Source of the DNA: Pseudobutyrivibrio sp. 49
Lineage (GTDB): Bacteria; Bacillota; Clostridia; Lachnospirales; Lachnospiraceae
Assembly (NCBI RefSeq): GCF_900100545.1
Contig: NZ_FNDP01000017.1
Location: 1-64,000, forward strand
DNA: 64,000 bases
Direction of reading: 5' to 3'
Shown: positions 51,675 through 60,651 of the stretch, one piece after another
How positions within the stretch are numbered: position 1 is the first letter of the stretch
How the letters are laid out: each line of letters starts with the position of its first letter
Position numbers and translations under genes: made by a program
Notes under the pieces: generated by a model
Database searches by the model: none
Told to the model about the DNA's origin: nothing
What the model saw: only the letters and a program-made list of their open reading frames with translations

Positions 51675-52640
51675 CTAATTCTCGTAATACTCGAAAATCT
51701 TAGAATAATAGTCCTGTATAATCTCGTCAGTGGCATTAAATATCTCGTGCTTACTTCCTTCAAAACGAATCAGCTTGCAATTCTTAGCCTTCTGACAAAA
51801 GTGCTCCTGGGCATCTGACATTACCAGTGTATCCTTGGATGCTTGCATTAGTATAACAGGAATTTCTATCAAATGGGCGTTTTTAAGAATTTTTTTAGAA
51901 ACATTAAGTGCCTCTCTTATCCATGCAAAGGTAGCTCCATTGGTGCGATAATGTGGCTCCCTCTCACGCTCATTGTACTGATAGGTGTATCTTGCCTTTG
52001 ACATCGCCGAGCAATGTGGATACTTGAAGGTATGGTCATAATCGTGATGCTTTGGCAGATATCTCTTACTAAACATAGGTAAGTATGAAAGTATGCAAAC
52101 AATAGCCGCCACGAAACTGTTAATGTTATGTGTAACCAGTCTTATCATTGGCGAAGTGAGAACCGCCTTTTCAAAAACCTTTGGATATTTTTCCAGATAC
52201 ATGGCACCGATACCTCCGCCCATTGAATGGGCGAATAAATAGAGATGCTTTGTTTTACTTTCTGGAATAACAATCTTTTCTATAAACTGATTAAAATCTT
52301 TCACATAGTTTTCGAAGCGGTCCACATATACCTTTGAAAAGCCTTCCACCTGTCTATCTGAAAAACCATGTCCTCTGTGTTCCACAATAAATACAGAATA
52401 CCCCATCTTATAGAAGTAATAGATTGTCTCTGTAAACTTGGTAGCAAACTCGCAGTAACCGTGACTGATAACTATAGATGCCTTCTCTGCAGGATTAATC
52501 ATCATCTGATAATGAAGATTTAGACCATCCGTATTTACGAAGTAACCGTCCTGTAATTTTCCATTCATAAAAGGAAGAATGGTATCCTGCATAGCATTTG
52601 CAAAATCCTTATCCTCTATAAATATGTCTTTAAAATTCAT
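51675..52640 (-). CDS. Alpha/beta hydrolase (lysophospholipase-like)
   Basis: A 321-aa protein. VISHGYCE oxyanion strand, GHGFS, nucleophile elbow FAHSMGGGIG (Ser at about 150), and a late Asp/His (SKDTLVM, GSKHEIFN). Monoacylglycerol lipase/lysophospholipase family. It lies in a run with the GDPD gene, both lipid-degrading functions. Confidence 0.88.
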   Translation of the reverse strand: MNFKDIFIEDKDFANAMQDTILPFMNGKLQDGYFVNTDGLNLHYQMMINPAEKASIVISHGYCEFATKFTETIYYFYKMGYSVFIVEHRGHGFSDRQVEGFSKVYVDRFENYVKDFNQFIEKIVIPESKTKHLYLFAHSMGGGIGAMYLEKYPKVFEKAVLTSPMIRLVTHNINSFVAAIVCILSYLPMFSKRYLPKHHDYDHTFKYPHCSAMSKARYTYQYNEREREPHYRTNGATFAWIREALNVSKKILKNAHLIEIPVILMQASKDTLVMSDAQEHFCQKAKNCKLIRFEGSKHEIFNATDEIIQDYYSKIFEYYEN

Positions 52641-52663
52641 AAAACTTTCCCCTATATTTTGCC

Positions 52664-53488
52664 TTAATTAAAGCTGGCTACTATTTCAAGTGCTGTATCT
52701 GGATAGTTAGTAATGATGCCATCAATTCCCATCTCACATGCCATCTTCATATACTGCTTTGAGTTGATGGTCCAGCTGTTAATCTTCAGACCATACTCGT
52801 GACAACGCTCCACATAATTTGGATACTGAACATTGTAAAGAGCAGGGTGAAGGGCCTCCACTCCGTGGTCTCTACCGTACTCAGGCATATCCAAAGTGCC
52901 ATCCATATAAAGGAAGCCTGTGTGTGCTTCAGGATCAAGCTCCTTCACCTTCATGATGCTGTAGTGATTGAAGGAAGAATAGATTACTCTGTCTTCCATA
53001 TCAAATTCCTTAGTCATGGCGATGATATCCTTTTCTATATCCTCGTAGAAATAAACACCATTCTTAATCTCGATATTGATATGAAGATTGGTTGGCTTAA
53101 TAAGCTCGAAAACCTCTCGCATTGTAGGAATATCTGCATGAGGGCAGGCTTCAGGCATTGTCGCATTGTAATTGTACTTACGAAGCTCCTCTAAAGTGTA
53201 ATCCCTAACATAACCTTTTCCATCTGATGTTCTATCTATCTTTTCATCGTGGATAACTACCAGCTGACCATCCTTAGTCTTGTGGATATCAAGCTCGATT
53301 CCATAAGCCCCCATCTCAATAGCCTTTTGAAAAGCTGGAAGTGTATTTTCTGGTAAATATCCGCTGGCACCTCTATGTGCCCAAACAACTGGCTTATTCA
53401 TTGCCCCATTTCCCCCTTTTGTACGTCCTGATACTCGGTACCAGGACAATCTAATTCTGTCACATGCTCTTTTTAATTTCTTATTCAT
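52664..53488 (-). CDS. Glycerophosphodiester phosphodiesterase
   Basis: A 274-aa protein from ATG 53,488 behind AAGGACAG. HRGASGYLPENT, GIELDIHKTKDG and VIHDEKIDRT are the catalytic and metal-binding motifs of GDPD. No signal peptide. It releases glycerol-3-phosphate from deacylated phospholipids. 23 bp before the hydrolase gene. Confidence 0.93.
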   Translation of the reverse strand: MNKKLKRACDRIRLSWYRVSGRTKGGNGAMNKPVVWAHRGASGYLPENTLPAFQKAIEMGAYGIELDIHKTKDGQLVVIHDEKIDRTSDGKGYVRDYTLEELRKYNYNATMPEACPHADIPTMREVFELIKPTNLHINIEIKNGVYFYEDIEKDIIAMTKEFDMEDRVIYSSFNHYSIMKVKELDPEAHTGFLYMDGTLDMPEYGRDHGVEALHPALYNVQYPNYVERCHEYGLKINSWTINSKQYMKMACEMGIDGIITNYPDTALEIVASFN

Positions 53489-53548
53489 ATCTCTGTCCTT
53501 CTTAACGATGATATTTTTAATTATAGTCAAATCAAACCTAATAATAAA

Positions 53549-53567
53549 GGACTCCCAACGGGAGCCC
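53549..53567 (-). terminator. Terminator of the MFS gene
   Basis: An 8-bp stem GGACTCCC/GGGAGCCC with one mismatch, then TTTATTATT on the minus strand. Confidence 0.75.
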
Positions 53568-53572
53568 CATAA

Positions 53573-54904
53573 TTAATCCATATCTTCAAAGGCCTCTAAG
53601 CCTCTTCTTACCTCTACATCTACATCACCATGCTTTACAAAGAGCATTGTGAGAAATGCTAAGAAGGAAAATATTGTTGCATATGGGAATAATGTCATAT
53701 ATCCCACATGAGCAAGCAGCCAGCCTGCAACAATCGGAGTGATTATCTGAGCTGCCATTGAAAATGTATAATAATATCCTGTGAATTTACCACTTTCTGA
53801 ATCTCTGCACATTTCAAGAACCATAGGTAAGGAGTTGACATTGATGAATGCCCAGCCTGCGCCCATAGTTGCAAAAAATAAATACAAGATTGGTGAAAAG
53901 GTTCCGGATAATAACGTAAATACGAATCCAGCAAAGAAGCTGCCTCCCAGTAATACTATTCCAAGGAGTATTGTCTTCTTTCTTCCAATCTTTGATGCCA
54001 GCATTCCTGACGGTATAAAGAATATGATTGCCCCTGCATTGGCAACCAGCATACATCTGGAAGCATCACCAAGCGCCATATCCCACATCTTTACAGCGTA
54101 GGTAGTAAACCATGTCTCCATGCCATTATATGCTATGAACCACAGGGCGACAGAGAAAAGCAAAAATCTCAGTGAGCGTTTCACATCAGGTGGCAACATC
54201 TCGTTACCACTTTCATCCTCAACAGAAAGATTCTCTTCTGGGTGAAGAAGCTCATAGTTTTCCACCTGCTTTCTCATTTGTACCTCATCTACATTAATCA
54301 TGACGATACATAATGAAACAAGCATAATTCCTGCCACCACCATGAAAATCAGCATGTAATTAACATGTGGCAAATCTCTTGTCTTTGAGGCAGGGTAGAA
54401 AACAGCCGCAACAATCAAATATATGATTCCACCCAATGCTCCCATCAAATTAATAATGGCGTTTGCTCTAGAGCGAAGTGGCTTAATAGTGCAATCTGCA
54501 ACAAGGGCAACTGTAGGACTACGATAGGTACCCATTGCCACAAGCAAAGCTCCCAATATACCTATGAAGAAAATCTCCTTCCCCATAGATGGATTTGCAT
54601 AGTAACTGTTATCCACAAGTGGAAGCATAAGCATGAGCACTACTGCTGCAATGGTTCCGAACAAATAGAATGGCTTGCGGCGCCCCATTTTGCTTTTGCA
54701 CTTATCTGAAACTGCACCAAAGAATGGTAGTAAAAACAAAGCAAAGACATTGTCCATAGCCATGATTACACCAGAGATGGTCTCATCCAAATGAAAGGTG
54801 TTGGTGAGCACAAGCGGAATCAGGGCATTATACATTTGCCAAAATGCGCAGATGCTAAGAAAGCCGAAGCCCATCTGCACAGTCTTCTTCACATCAAACT
54901 TCAT
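53573..54904 (-). CDS. MFS transporter (sugar:cation symporter-like)
   Basis: A 443-aa protein from ATG 54,904 behind GGGGGGA. Twelve membrane helices; DKCKSKMGRRKPFYLFG between helices 2 and 3 is the signature of the SLC45/GPH-like sugar symporters. Cytosolic loop of about 55 residues in the middle. Substrate not readable. Confidence 0.85.
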   Translation of the reverse strand: MKFDVKKTVQMGFGFLSICAFWQMYNALIPLVLTNTFHLDETISGVIMAMDNVFALFLLPFFGAVSDKCKSKMGRRKPFYLFGTIAAVVLMLMLPLVDNSYYANPSMGKEIFFIGILGALLVAMGTYRSPTVALVADCTIKPLRSRANAIINLMGALGGIIYLIVAAVFYPASKTRDLPHVNYMLIFMVVAGIMLVSLCIVMINVDEVQMRKQVENYELLHPEENLSVEDESGNEMLPPDVKRSLRFLLFSVALWFIAYNGMETWFTTYAVKMWDMALGDASRCMLVANAGAIIFFIPSGMLASKIGRKKTILLGIVLLGGSFFAGFVFTLLSGTFSPILYLFFATMGAGWAFINVNSLPMVLEMCRDSESGKFTGYYYTFSMAAQIITPIVAGWLLAHVGYMTLFPYATIFSFLAFLTMLFVKHGDVDVEVRRGLEAFEDMD

Positions 54905-54943
54905 ATTCAATTATCCCCCCAATATAAAAAGCTGCTCCTCTAA

Positions 54944-56206
54944 TTATGCAGTGTAAATAAGCATCTTATCTGAGTGCTGATTTACGACGTTGTCTACGGC
55001 TGGAATGGCCCCCTTGAGCGCATATTCGATAGCCTGAATCTCGTGAGCAAGTGGTCGAATCTCCTGATAGATAGCCTCCATGTGAACCTTCATCTCTTCC
55101 TTTTCGTATCCCTCTGGGAACTCGAGAACTACGAGATGACGAACAGCCTTTGTCTCTTCCTCAACCTTTGTAAGGAAGCTGATAGACTTAATCTCATCAT
55201 GTGACTGACCGTACTCTACAAGCTTTCCGCGGATAGCCTCATTCTCCTCGCATTCCTTTGGAACACCAAGAAGAATCTTCTGACCTGCTGGAATCTTCTG
55301 CTCCTGCACATTTCCCTGTGCAGCACCTTCCTTTGGACCAAATTCAGCCTGATATCCAGGTGTGCTAACAATTGTATCAAGATAAGGAATTGGCAGTGTA
55401 CATGGAACCTTGTTGAATGGATTGATAGCTATACCAGCGTATACATTGCCTCTTTTAAGCATAGCATATACATCCTGAAAGCTAAGAATCTGTGTGTGAA
55501 TCTTAGCGCCATCATCCGCAAGACCTGTCCAACGACGAAGTGCATCCCAATCAGTGAAAAGTGGAAGTACCATGTTGTCCTGATCTTCAGGTGTACCTGC
55601 AAGCTTGATTGTAGATTTGAGCATGTAGAAGCCAATCTTTGTATCCTTCTTGATAACTGAAACCCCCTGCTCGTTAACCTCTGGCTCCTGATCCATCTTG
55701 ATAGGTGTAAGGAAATGAGCGTGGCTTGCCCAATATGCTACTGTGCCATGGAAGGCATTGTCCTGTGCATATGTAGTAAGACCATTGATAATACCTGAAA
55801 GTGCTGGATTTTCAATAGAAACTCGTGGATTAATCTTCTCCTGTGGCTCGATATTTGTAACCACTGCATACTTCTTAATCTGAGCATCATCTGGAAGTGT
55901 AAGCTGAAGTGAAACCTTTGTATCCTCAGCCTCTTCAACGATAGAGCTTTTTCCATCTGCTGAAGCCTCTACAGCCTGAACCTCGCACTGGATAGACTTT
56001 GACGCTGGCATGCAAACGAATACCTTATCGCCCTTAACTATCTTTCCTGTAAGCTGGCCTGTGATGATGCTACCGTTGCCATCAAGCATAGTTGTGATGC
56101 CATCTATAATTACAGAAAAACGTCTTCCTGTTTCAACATTGGTTGTTACATCTGTATCTGCAACCTCAATGTTTTCCTCTTTTTTCTTCTTGTCAAATAA
56201 ACCCAT
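54944..56206 (-). CDS. SseB-like protein with EF-Tu-type beta-barrel
   Basis: A 420-aa protein. Residues about 25-115 resemble a translation-factor domain II barrel (SVIIDGITTMLDGNGSIITG then QLTGKIVKGDKVFV). SseB N-terminal (about 205-300: MVLPLFTDWDALRRW) and C-terminal (about 320-400) domains follow. SseB relatives are tied to serine sensitivity in E. coli and to type III/VII accessory roles elsewhere; the function here is unknown. The fusion with a barrel is common in Clostridia. Confidence 0.7.
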   Translation of the reverse strand: MGLFDKKKKEENIEVADTDVTTNVETGRRFSVIIDGITTMLDGNGSIITGQLTGKIVKGDKVFVCMPASKSIQCEVQAVEASADGKSSIVEEAEDTKVSLQLTLPDDAQIKKYAVVTNIEPQEKINPRVSIENPALSGIINGLTTYAQDNAFHGTVAYWASHAHFLTPIKMDQEPEVNEQGVSVIKKDTKIGFYMLKSTIKLAGTPEDQDNMVLPLFTDWDALRRWTGLADDGAKIHTQILSFQDVYAMLKRGNVYAGIAINPFNKVPCTLPIPYLDTIVSTPGYQAEFGPKEGAAQGNVQEQKIPAGQKILLGVPKECEENEAIRGKLVEYGQSHDEIKSISFLTKVEEETKAVRHLVVLEFPEGYEKEEMKVHMEAIYQEIRPLAHEIQAIEYALKGAIPAVDNVVNQHSDKMLIYTA

Positions 56207-56434
56207 AACAAATTCTCCTACTTTATTCTTTCTAAATTATTTTTCGTATTATCGGATCCGCAATTCCGATTTCGACAGTAAATCTATTATATCCTAATTG
56301 CCCCTGAAAAAAAACAGTAAGCGCTTTAATTCCTTGTTGTCGCTGTCTTTTTTGCCTCATTTTCTTATTTATGTTTTATTTCAATATTGGTATAATGGTT
56401 AAAGTTTAAAATATTTTTCACAAGGGAGGTCACT

Positions 56435-56881
56435 ATGAGCGATAAAAAAGGTTTCATCTCAGAATTTAAAGAATTTATCATGCGTGGAAACGTAATGGAT
56501 ATGGCAGTCGGTGTTATCGTCGGCGGTGCATTCACAGCTATCGTTACATCTTTGAACGAGGACATCCTTACACCTATCCTTGGTATCTTTGGTGGCACAG
56601 ATTTTTCTGAGCTTAAGGTTACACTTGGAAGCGGTGATTTAGCTCCAACACTTACATACGGAAATTTCATTACTGCTGTAATTAATTTCCTTATCACAGC
56701 ACTTGTAATCTTCTGCATCATCAAGGGTCTTAACAGAGCTACAGAAAGAGCTACTGCTCTTGTAAAGAAGAACAAAGAAGATGCTGAGGCTGCTGAGCCA
56801 ACAGAGAAGGATTGCCCATACTGCTACAGCAAGATTCATATCAAGGCAACTCGTTGCCCACACTGTACAGCACAGTTATAA
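56435..56881 (+). CDS. mscL: Large-conductance mechanosensitive channel with zinc ribbon
   Basis: A 148-aa protein behind AAGGGAGG. Amphipathic N-terminus FKEFIMRGNVMDMAVGVIVG, pore helix, two membrane segments (about 15-45 and 72-98). The C-terminal tail replaces the usual helix bundle end with a CPYC...RCPHC zinc ribbon (about 126-145). It releases solutes on osmotic downshock. Confidence 0.95.
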   Translation: MSDKKGFISEFKEFIMRGNVMDMAVGVIVGGAFTAIVTSLNEDILTPILGIFGGTDFSELKVTLGSGDLAPTLTYGNFITAVINFLITALVIFCIIKGLNRATERATALVKKNKEDAEAAEPTEKDCPYCYSKIHIKATRCPHCTAQL

Positions 56882-56901
56882 AATAAATATTTTAGTATGA
56901 A

Positions 56902-56936
56902 AAACCCTTGGGTGTGCACTGACCACTCAAGGGTTT
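56902..56936. terminator. Bidirectional terminator
   Basis: A stem AAACCCTTG.../...CAAGGGTTT between the convergent mscL and acetyltransferase genes. Confidence 0.8.
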
Positions 56937-56941
56937 ATTTT

Positions 56942-57487
56942 TTATAATTCAGCTACCATTAGGATATCATCTCTGAAGGTACCATCATCATATTTATTTG
57001 CTTTTGGAATTCTTCCTGTTTCCTTAAATCCAAGAGATTCGTAAAGAAGCTTTGCTCTTTCATTTCCTTCAAGAACTGTAAGCTCCGCTTGCTCGTAGCC
57101 TGACTCCTTTATCAGCTCAATAAGGCGAGTTAATGCTAGTCGTCCAAGTCCATGGCCTGTATTTTTCTGGAAGAAGGCTATGCCGATGCTTGCTCTGTGT
57201 TTTGCTCTTCTGCTGGTTCCCACTCTCTCAAATGACATATTTCCTGCAAACTCACCATCTTCAAAGGCTAAAATCAAATATCCTGTTTCTGAATCGTTGC
57301 GTCTTTCGATAAACTTAATTTCATCTTCTGGAGTGATTTTTACTTCATCTCCATACTGAGACAAATAAGGAGTTTCATCGCAAACCGTTTTCAAATATTC
57401 TGTAAGCATTTCAGCATCCTCCGGCTGTGGTGCTCTGAGAGTTACTATATGGCCATTAAGTTCGTAGGTTTCTTCTTCTAAAATCAT
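56942..57487 (-). CDS. GNAT-family N-acetyltransferase
   Basis: A 181-aa protein. Acetyl-CoA loop motif QKNTGHGLGRLALTRLIE and a NERAKLLYESLGF end, as in RimJ/RimL-like GNATs. Substrate unknown. Confidence 0.88.
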   Translation of the reverse strand: MILEEETYELNGHIVTLRAPQPEDAEMLTEYLKTVCDETPYLSQYGDEVKITPEDEIKFIERRNDSETGYLILAFEDGEFAGNMSFERVGTSRRAKHRASIGIAFFQKNTGHGLGRLALTRLIELIKESGYEQAELTVLEGNERAKLLYESLGFKETGRIPKANKYDDGTFRDDILMVAEL

Positions 57488-57528
57488 CTTTTCTGTCCTC
57501 CCGTCTGTTATCGTATATACGAATTAAA

Positions 57529-58329
57529 TTATTGATTATCACAGATTACAAGCAGATGATTTGAGCTACCTAACAGCTCTCTCTTTTCACACATTGCAAG
57601 ATGATAATTCTTGTATACCTCAAAGTTTTCTTCGCTTAGTTTGAAATTTTCATTACCAATTTCTACCAACTCGATGACACCATCTGTTGCAAGAGTTTTT
57701 ATTCTCTTAAGTGGAGTTTTATCTACAAGCTCCTCAAACTCTGTTATGTCAAAACCTGTAAACAACTGCTCTGGGAAATGCTTTACTTTATAGTCTTCTG
57801 TGTAGTTCTCCTCCAATCCATATCTCATATCGCCACACTGTTCAATCAGGTAGTTTGTGTACATGATTGCATATACTGAAATGAATGCGATAAATACTTT
57901 TCCATCTGGCTTTGTTATACGAGAAGCTTCCTTCAGTGCTGCAAGCTGATCTTCTTCTGAATAAAGGTGATACATAGGTCCAAAGAGAAGTGTTACATCG
58001 TAAGTGTTGTCCTCCAGCTGATGAAGATTAACTGCATCTCCCTGAAGCACCCTGATATTATCAATTCCTTCAGCATTTTTCTGAAGCTTTGCGAAGTTTG
58101 CATCTGAGTATTCCACGGATGTCATATCATACCCCTGTTTTGCAAGGTCAATTGATAATCTACCTGTTCCTGCGCCAATCTCAGCCACCTTCATACCAGG
58201 CTTCAAATACTGATGAATATAATGCATTGTGGTGATGAATTCCATCTGTCCACGTCTAGATCTGTCGAGGCGATTGTCCTCCACATACTGTGCATAAAAT
58301 TCGTTTACAACTTTCTCTCTGCCTTCCAT
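57529..58329 (-). CDS. SAM-dependent methyltransferase
   Basis: A 266-aa protein. SAM motif I VAEIGAGTGRLSIDLA, post-I SVEYSDAN, motif II VTLLFGPMYHL. Class I methyltransferase of the Methyltransf_11/25 type; substrate unknown. A small ORF and terminator lie upstream (58,371-58,550), so expression may be attenuated, as known for some antibiotic-resistance methyltransferases. Confidence 0.85.
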   Translation of the reverse strand: MEGREKVVNEFYAQYVEDNRLDRSRRGQMEFITTMHYIHQYLKPGMKVAEIGAGTGRLSIDLAKQGYDMTSVEYSDANFAKLQKNAEGIDNIRVLQGDAVNLHQLEDNTYDVTLLFGPMYHLYSEEDQLAALKEASRITKPDGKVFIAFISVYAIMYTNYLIEQCGDMRYGLEENYTEDYKVKHFPEQLFTGFDITEFEELVDKTPLKRIKTLATDGVIELVEIGNENFKLSEENFEVYKNYHLAMCEKRELLGSSNHLLVICDNQ

Positions 58330-58370
58330 ATCTAGCCTCCTTGATTCTATTTAAGCGAATGTAAATAGGT

Positions 58371-58407
58371 ATAAAAAAAGCCCCATCAGATGATAGTCTG
58401 ATGAGGC
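58371..58407 (-). terminator. Attenuator-like terminator before the methyltransferase gene
   Basis: An 11-bp stem (58,380-58,390 with 58,397-58,407, one mismatch), then T7 on the minus strand, 41 bp before the start codon. Confidence 0.8.
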
Positions 58408-58439
58408 TAGATTAGTCCCTATGCTTATAAAATGATATA

Positions 58440-58550
58440 TCAACTCATATAGCATGCCTCATCGATTGTACAAGAATTAGACCCCTGCTTCATATCCACG
58501 GGTTTCGAATCCTTATTCATCGAATCGACTAGAGTTAATCTGTAAATCAT
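58440..58550 (-). CDS. Small ORF, candidate leader peptide of the methyltransferase gene
   Basis: A 36-codon frame starting at ATG 58,550, 4 bases after GCGAGGA, ending SCTIDEACYMS. Its start region (58,546-58,555) is perfectly complementary over 10 bases to 58,427-58,436, between the ORF and the terminator. A ribosome on the ORF would change that pairing, the logic of leader-peptide attenuation. Translation is not proved. Confidence 0.5.
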   Translation of the reverse strand: MIYRLTLVDSMNKDSKPVDMKQGSNSCTIDEACYMS

Positions 58551-58669
58551 TTTATCCTCGCTTTCTAAATTGAGTAGATTATAGTAGTGTCACATATGGA
58601 AGTCAATGGGTAATTATAATGAATATTTATATTATGAGATAAACTTATCTTTAATTCACTTCTCCAATT

Positions 58670-58873
58670 TTATTCCAGCAAATTTTTAAATACCTTAATA
58701 ATTCTGGATTCCCCTTTGTGGTTCCACTCGAATATTACATCGCTGCCAGCTATAGGCTTCTGTGACAGGTCTGATAGAATTCTTGCAGGGATGAGAAATT
58801 CCCAATATCTCACCTGACAGATATCTCCATCTACTGATCCCACCACTCCAAGATGCTTTTCAAAAATCTGCAT
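58670..58873 (-). CDS. Small protein overlapping the end of rsgA
   Basis: A 67-aa protein from ATG 58,873, behind AGGAAGGG; it overlaps the last 14 bases of rsgA. EKHLGVVGSVDGDICQVRYWEFLIPARIL, probably a small beta fold. Not recognised. Overlap suggests translational coupling with rsgA. Confidence 0.55.
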   Translation of the reverse strand: MQIFEKHLGVVGSVDGDICQVRYWEFLIPARILSDLSQKPIAGSDVIFEWNHKGESRIIKVFKNLLE

Positions 58874-59876
58874 GAACCCTTCCTGTACTTTTACTTTTCT
58901 TATAGGCCTTTGCCCACTTGGAAATCTCCTTTTTCTTGGCATAATTTCTTGTATTTTCCTGACCAAGATTTTGATATAGCTGAAATCTTTCCAGTGATAA
59001 TTCTCCACTTTCTATGGCAGCTTTCACAGCACAACCAGGCTCCGTATCGTGTCTGCAGTTGCTGAATTTACATCTACTTTCAAGCTCGATAATATCCGAG
59101 AATGTGCTATCAATTCCATCCTCTACCATGGCCATTCCAAGCTCACGCATGCCGGGAGTATCGATGATAGAAACTCCATTTGGCAACTCTATTAACTGCC
59201 TGTGGGTAGTGGTATGTCTTCCTGTATCATCTGATTCTCTAATAGCAGAAGTCTTCATGATTTCTTCTCCTGTGATTGCATTGAGAAGTGTGGATTTTCC
59301 TGCTCCAGAGGAACCCATTAGGCAGATTGTTTTGCCTGGCTGAAGGTATTCTTCCAGCTCATTCATGCCTATATCGTAAATGGCAGATATAGCGTGAACC
59401 CTCACATCTTCTGAAATTGTTTCCACCTCACGAATGTAGCGGCCTACGTTGTTGCAAAGGTCTGATTTCGTGAGAATCACAACAGGTGTAGCACCGCCCT
59501 GAAGAACCACGCTCACATATCTTGCAATTCTGTTGTAGCTGTAATCCTCATTCAATGATGTGACTATGAAAACATAATCTACGTTGGCTACCATGTACTG
59601 CATGACACCTGTTTTTGCCTGATCTGGTCGCTGCAAAAAACTTTTTCTGTCCTGCACTGACTGTATCATGGAATCACCATTCGGATTGTATGTAAAGCTT
59701 ACATAATCACCTACTACTGGCAATTTATCAGCGCTTTCTTCATAGAAAACCCCCTTTAATTTTGCAGGAATATCCTGTCCTTGAAACTTTATTTTGAAGC
59801 TGTTCTTTTGTACCTCAGAAATTCGTCCAAGTTTCTCACCGTTAGTAATCTGTTCTTTAGTATTTAAATTATTCAT
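58860..59876 (-). CDS. rsgA: Ribosome small-subunit GTPase RsgA
   Basis: A 338-aa protein. OB domain (about 15-85), circularly permuted GTPase with TKSDL (G4), GSSGAGKST (G1, about 190), TTTHRQ (G2) and DTPGMRE (G3). C-terminal zinc site C...C..CRH....C. It acts late in 30S maturation. A 21-codon ORF and a terminator precede it. Confidence 0.95.
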   Translation of the reverse strand: MNNLNTKEQITNGEKLGRISEVQKNSFKIKFQGQDIPAKLKGVFYEESADKLPVVGDYVSFTYNPNGDSMIQSVQDRKSFLQRPDQAKTGVMQYMVANVDYVFIVTSLNEDYSYNRIARYVSVVLQGGATPVVILTKSDLCNNVGRYIREVETISEDVRVHAISAIYDIGMNELEEYLQPGKTICLMGSSGAGKSTLLNAITGEEIMKTSAIRESDDTGRHTTTHRQLIELPNGVSIIDTPGMRELGMAMVEDGIDSTFSDIIELESRCKFSNCRHDTEPGCAVKAAIESGELSLERFQLYQNLGQENTRNYAKKKEISKWAKAYKKSKSTGRVHADF

Positions 59877-59949
59877 TTTCTTAGTCTCCTATCATTTTCA
59901 AAATACAAATATGTATGGAGACCTATAATGGAAATCTACCTGAAAAAGG

Positions 59950-59980
59950 CATAAGAAAACCGTGACAAATTAGCCACGGT
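59950..59980 (-). terminator. Attenuator-like terminator before rsgA
   Basis: ACCGTG.../...CACGGT stem with TTTTCTT on the minus strand, about 75 bp before the rsgA start. Confidence 0.65.
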
Positions 59981-59991
59981 CGAAAATCATA

Positions 59992-60057
59992 TTAAAATTC
60001 CAAAACCGAGGTCTTCATACGATATTCAGTTACAATCTCTGTGTTCATCACACGCAT
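59992..60057 (-). CDS. Small ORF, candidate leader peptide of rsgA
   Basis: A 21-codon frame starting at ATG 60,057, 7 bases after GCGAGGT, ending MKTSVLEF. The ribosome site CGAGGT can pair with ACCTCG near the end of the same ORF. The layout (short ORF, then terminator, then gene) repeats that of the methyltransferase gene next door. Confidence 0.45.
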   Translation of the reverse strand: MRVMNTEIVTEYRMKTSVLEF

Positions 60058-60224
60058 CAAATTTACCTCGCTTCCTTTATTATTTTTATACTACTTTGAC
60101 ATTATTGCATAATTTTCAGTGAATATCAACATGTTTATTATTTTGACAATATATGCATCTAATTGTTTTAATGAGTAATAACGATTATAATTAGTTAAAA
60201 TATCAATTAATTAGGAGGATAATA

Positions 60225-60608
60225 ATGGCTAATATTTTATGGCATGACCGAAAAAGACATTTTGGACTTCCACTTAGTTTTACTAAATATAGCATGAGCG
60301 AGGATCGATTATTTGTTGAGACTGGATTTTTTAATCTTGTTCAAAACGAAGTGAGATTATACAGAATCCTCGACCTTCAGCTTAAGAGAAGCCTTGGGCA
60401 GAGAATATTTGGGGTTGGTTCTATCTTTGTAAGTTCCTCAGATAAGAACCTTGGCACATTCGAAATTAGAAATGTAAAGAATTCTGCCAACGTTAAAGAA
60501 ATGCTTTCTGTTCAGGTAGAACAGCAACGTGAAGCAAAGCGTGTTGTAGGCCGTGAATACATGGGCGGCGACATTGACTTTGAAGACGACGATGATGATG
60601 TAAGATAA
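60225..60608 (+). CDS. PH-domain (bPH_2-like) protein
   Basis: A 127-aa protein behind TAGGAGG. FTKYSMSEDRLFVETGFFNLVQNEVRLYRILDLQLKR-type sheet of YdbS/bPH proteins, without their membrane helices. Acidic tail (DIDFEDDDDDV). Probably a cytosolic or peripheral membrane protein; function unknown. Confidence 0.75.
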   Translation: MANILWHDRKRHFGLPLSFTKYSMSEDRLFVETGFFNLVQNEVRLYRILDLQLKRSLGQRIFGVGSIFVSSSDKNLGTFEIRNVKNSANVKEMLSVQVEQQREAKRVVGREYMGGDIDFEDDDDDVR

Positions 60609-60614
60609 AAATTG

Positions 60615-60646
60615 AAGGGGCACATATCTTATGATATGTACCCCTT
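60615..60646. terminator. Bidirectional terminator
   Basis: A 14-bp stem with one mismatch (AAGGGG...CCCCTT) between the convergent PH-domain and rRNA methyltransferase genes. Confidence 0.85.
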
Positions 60647-60651
60647 TGTTT

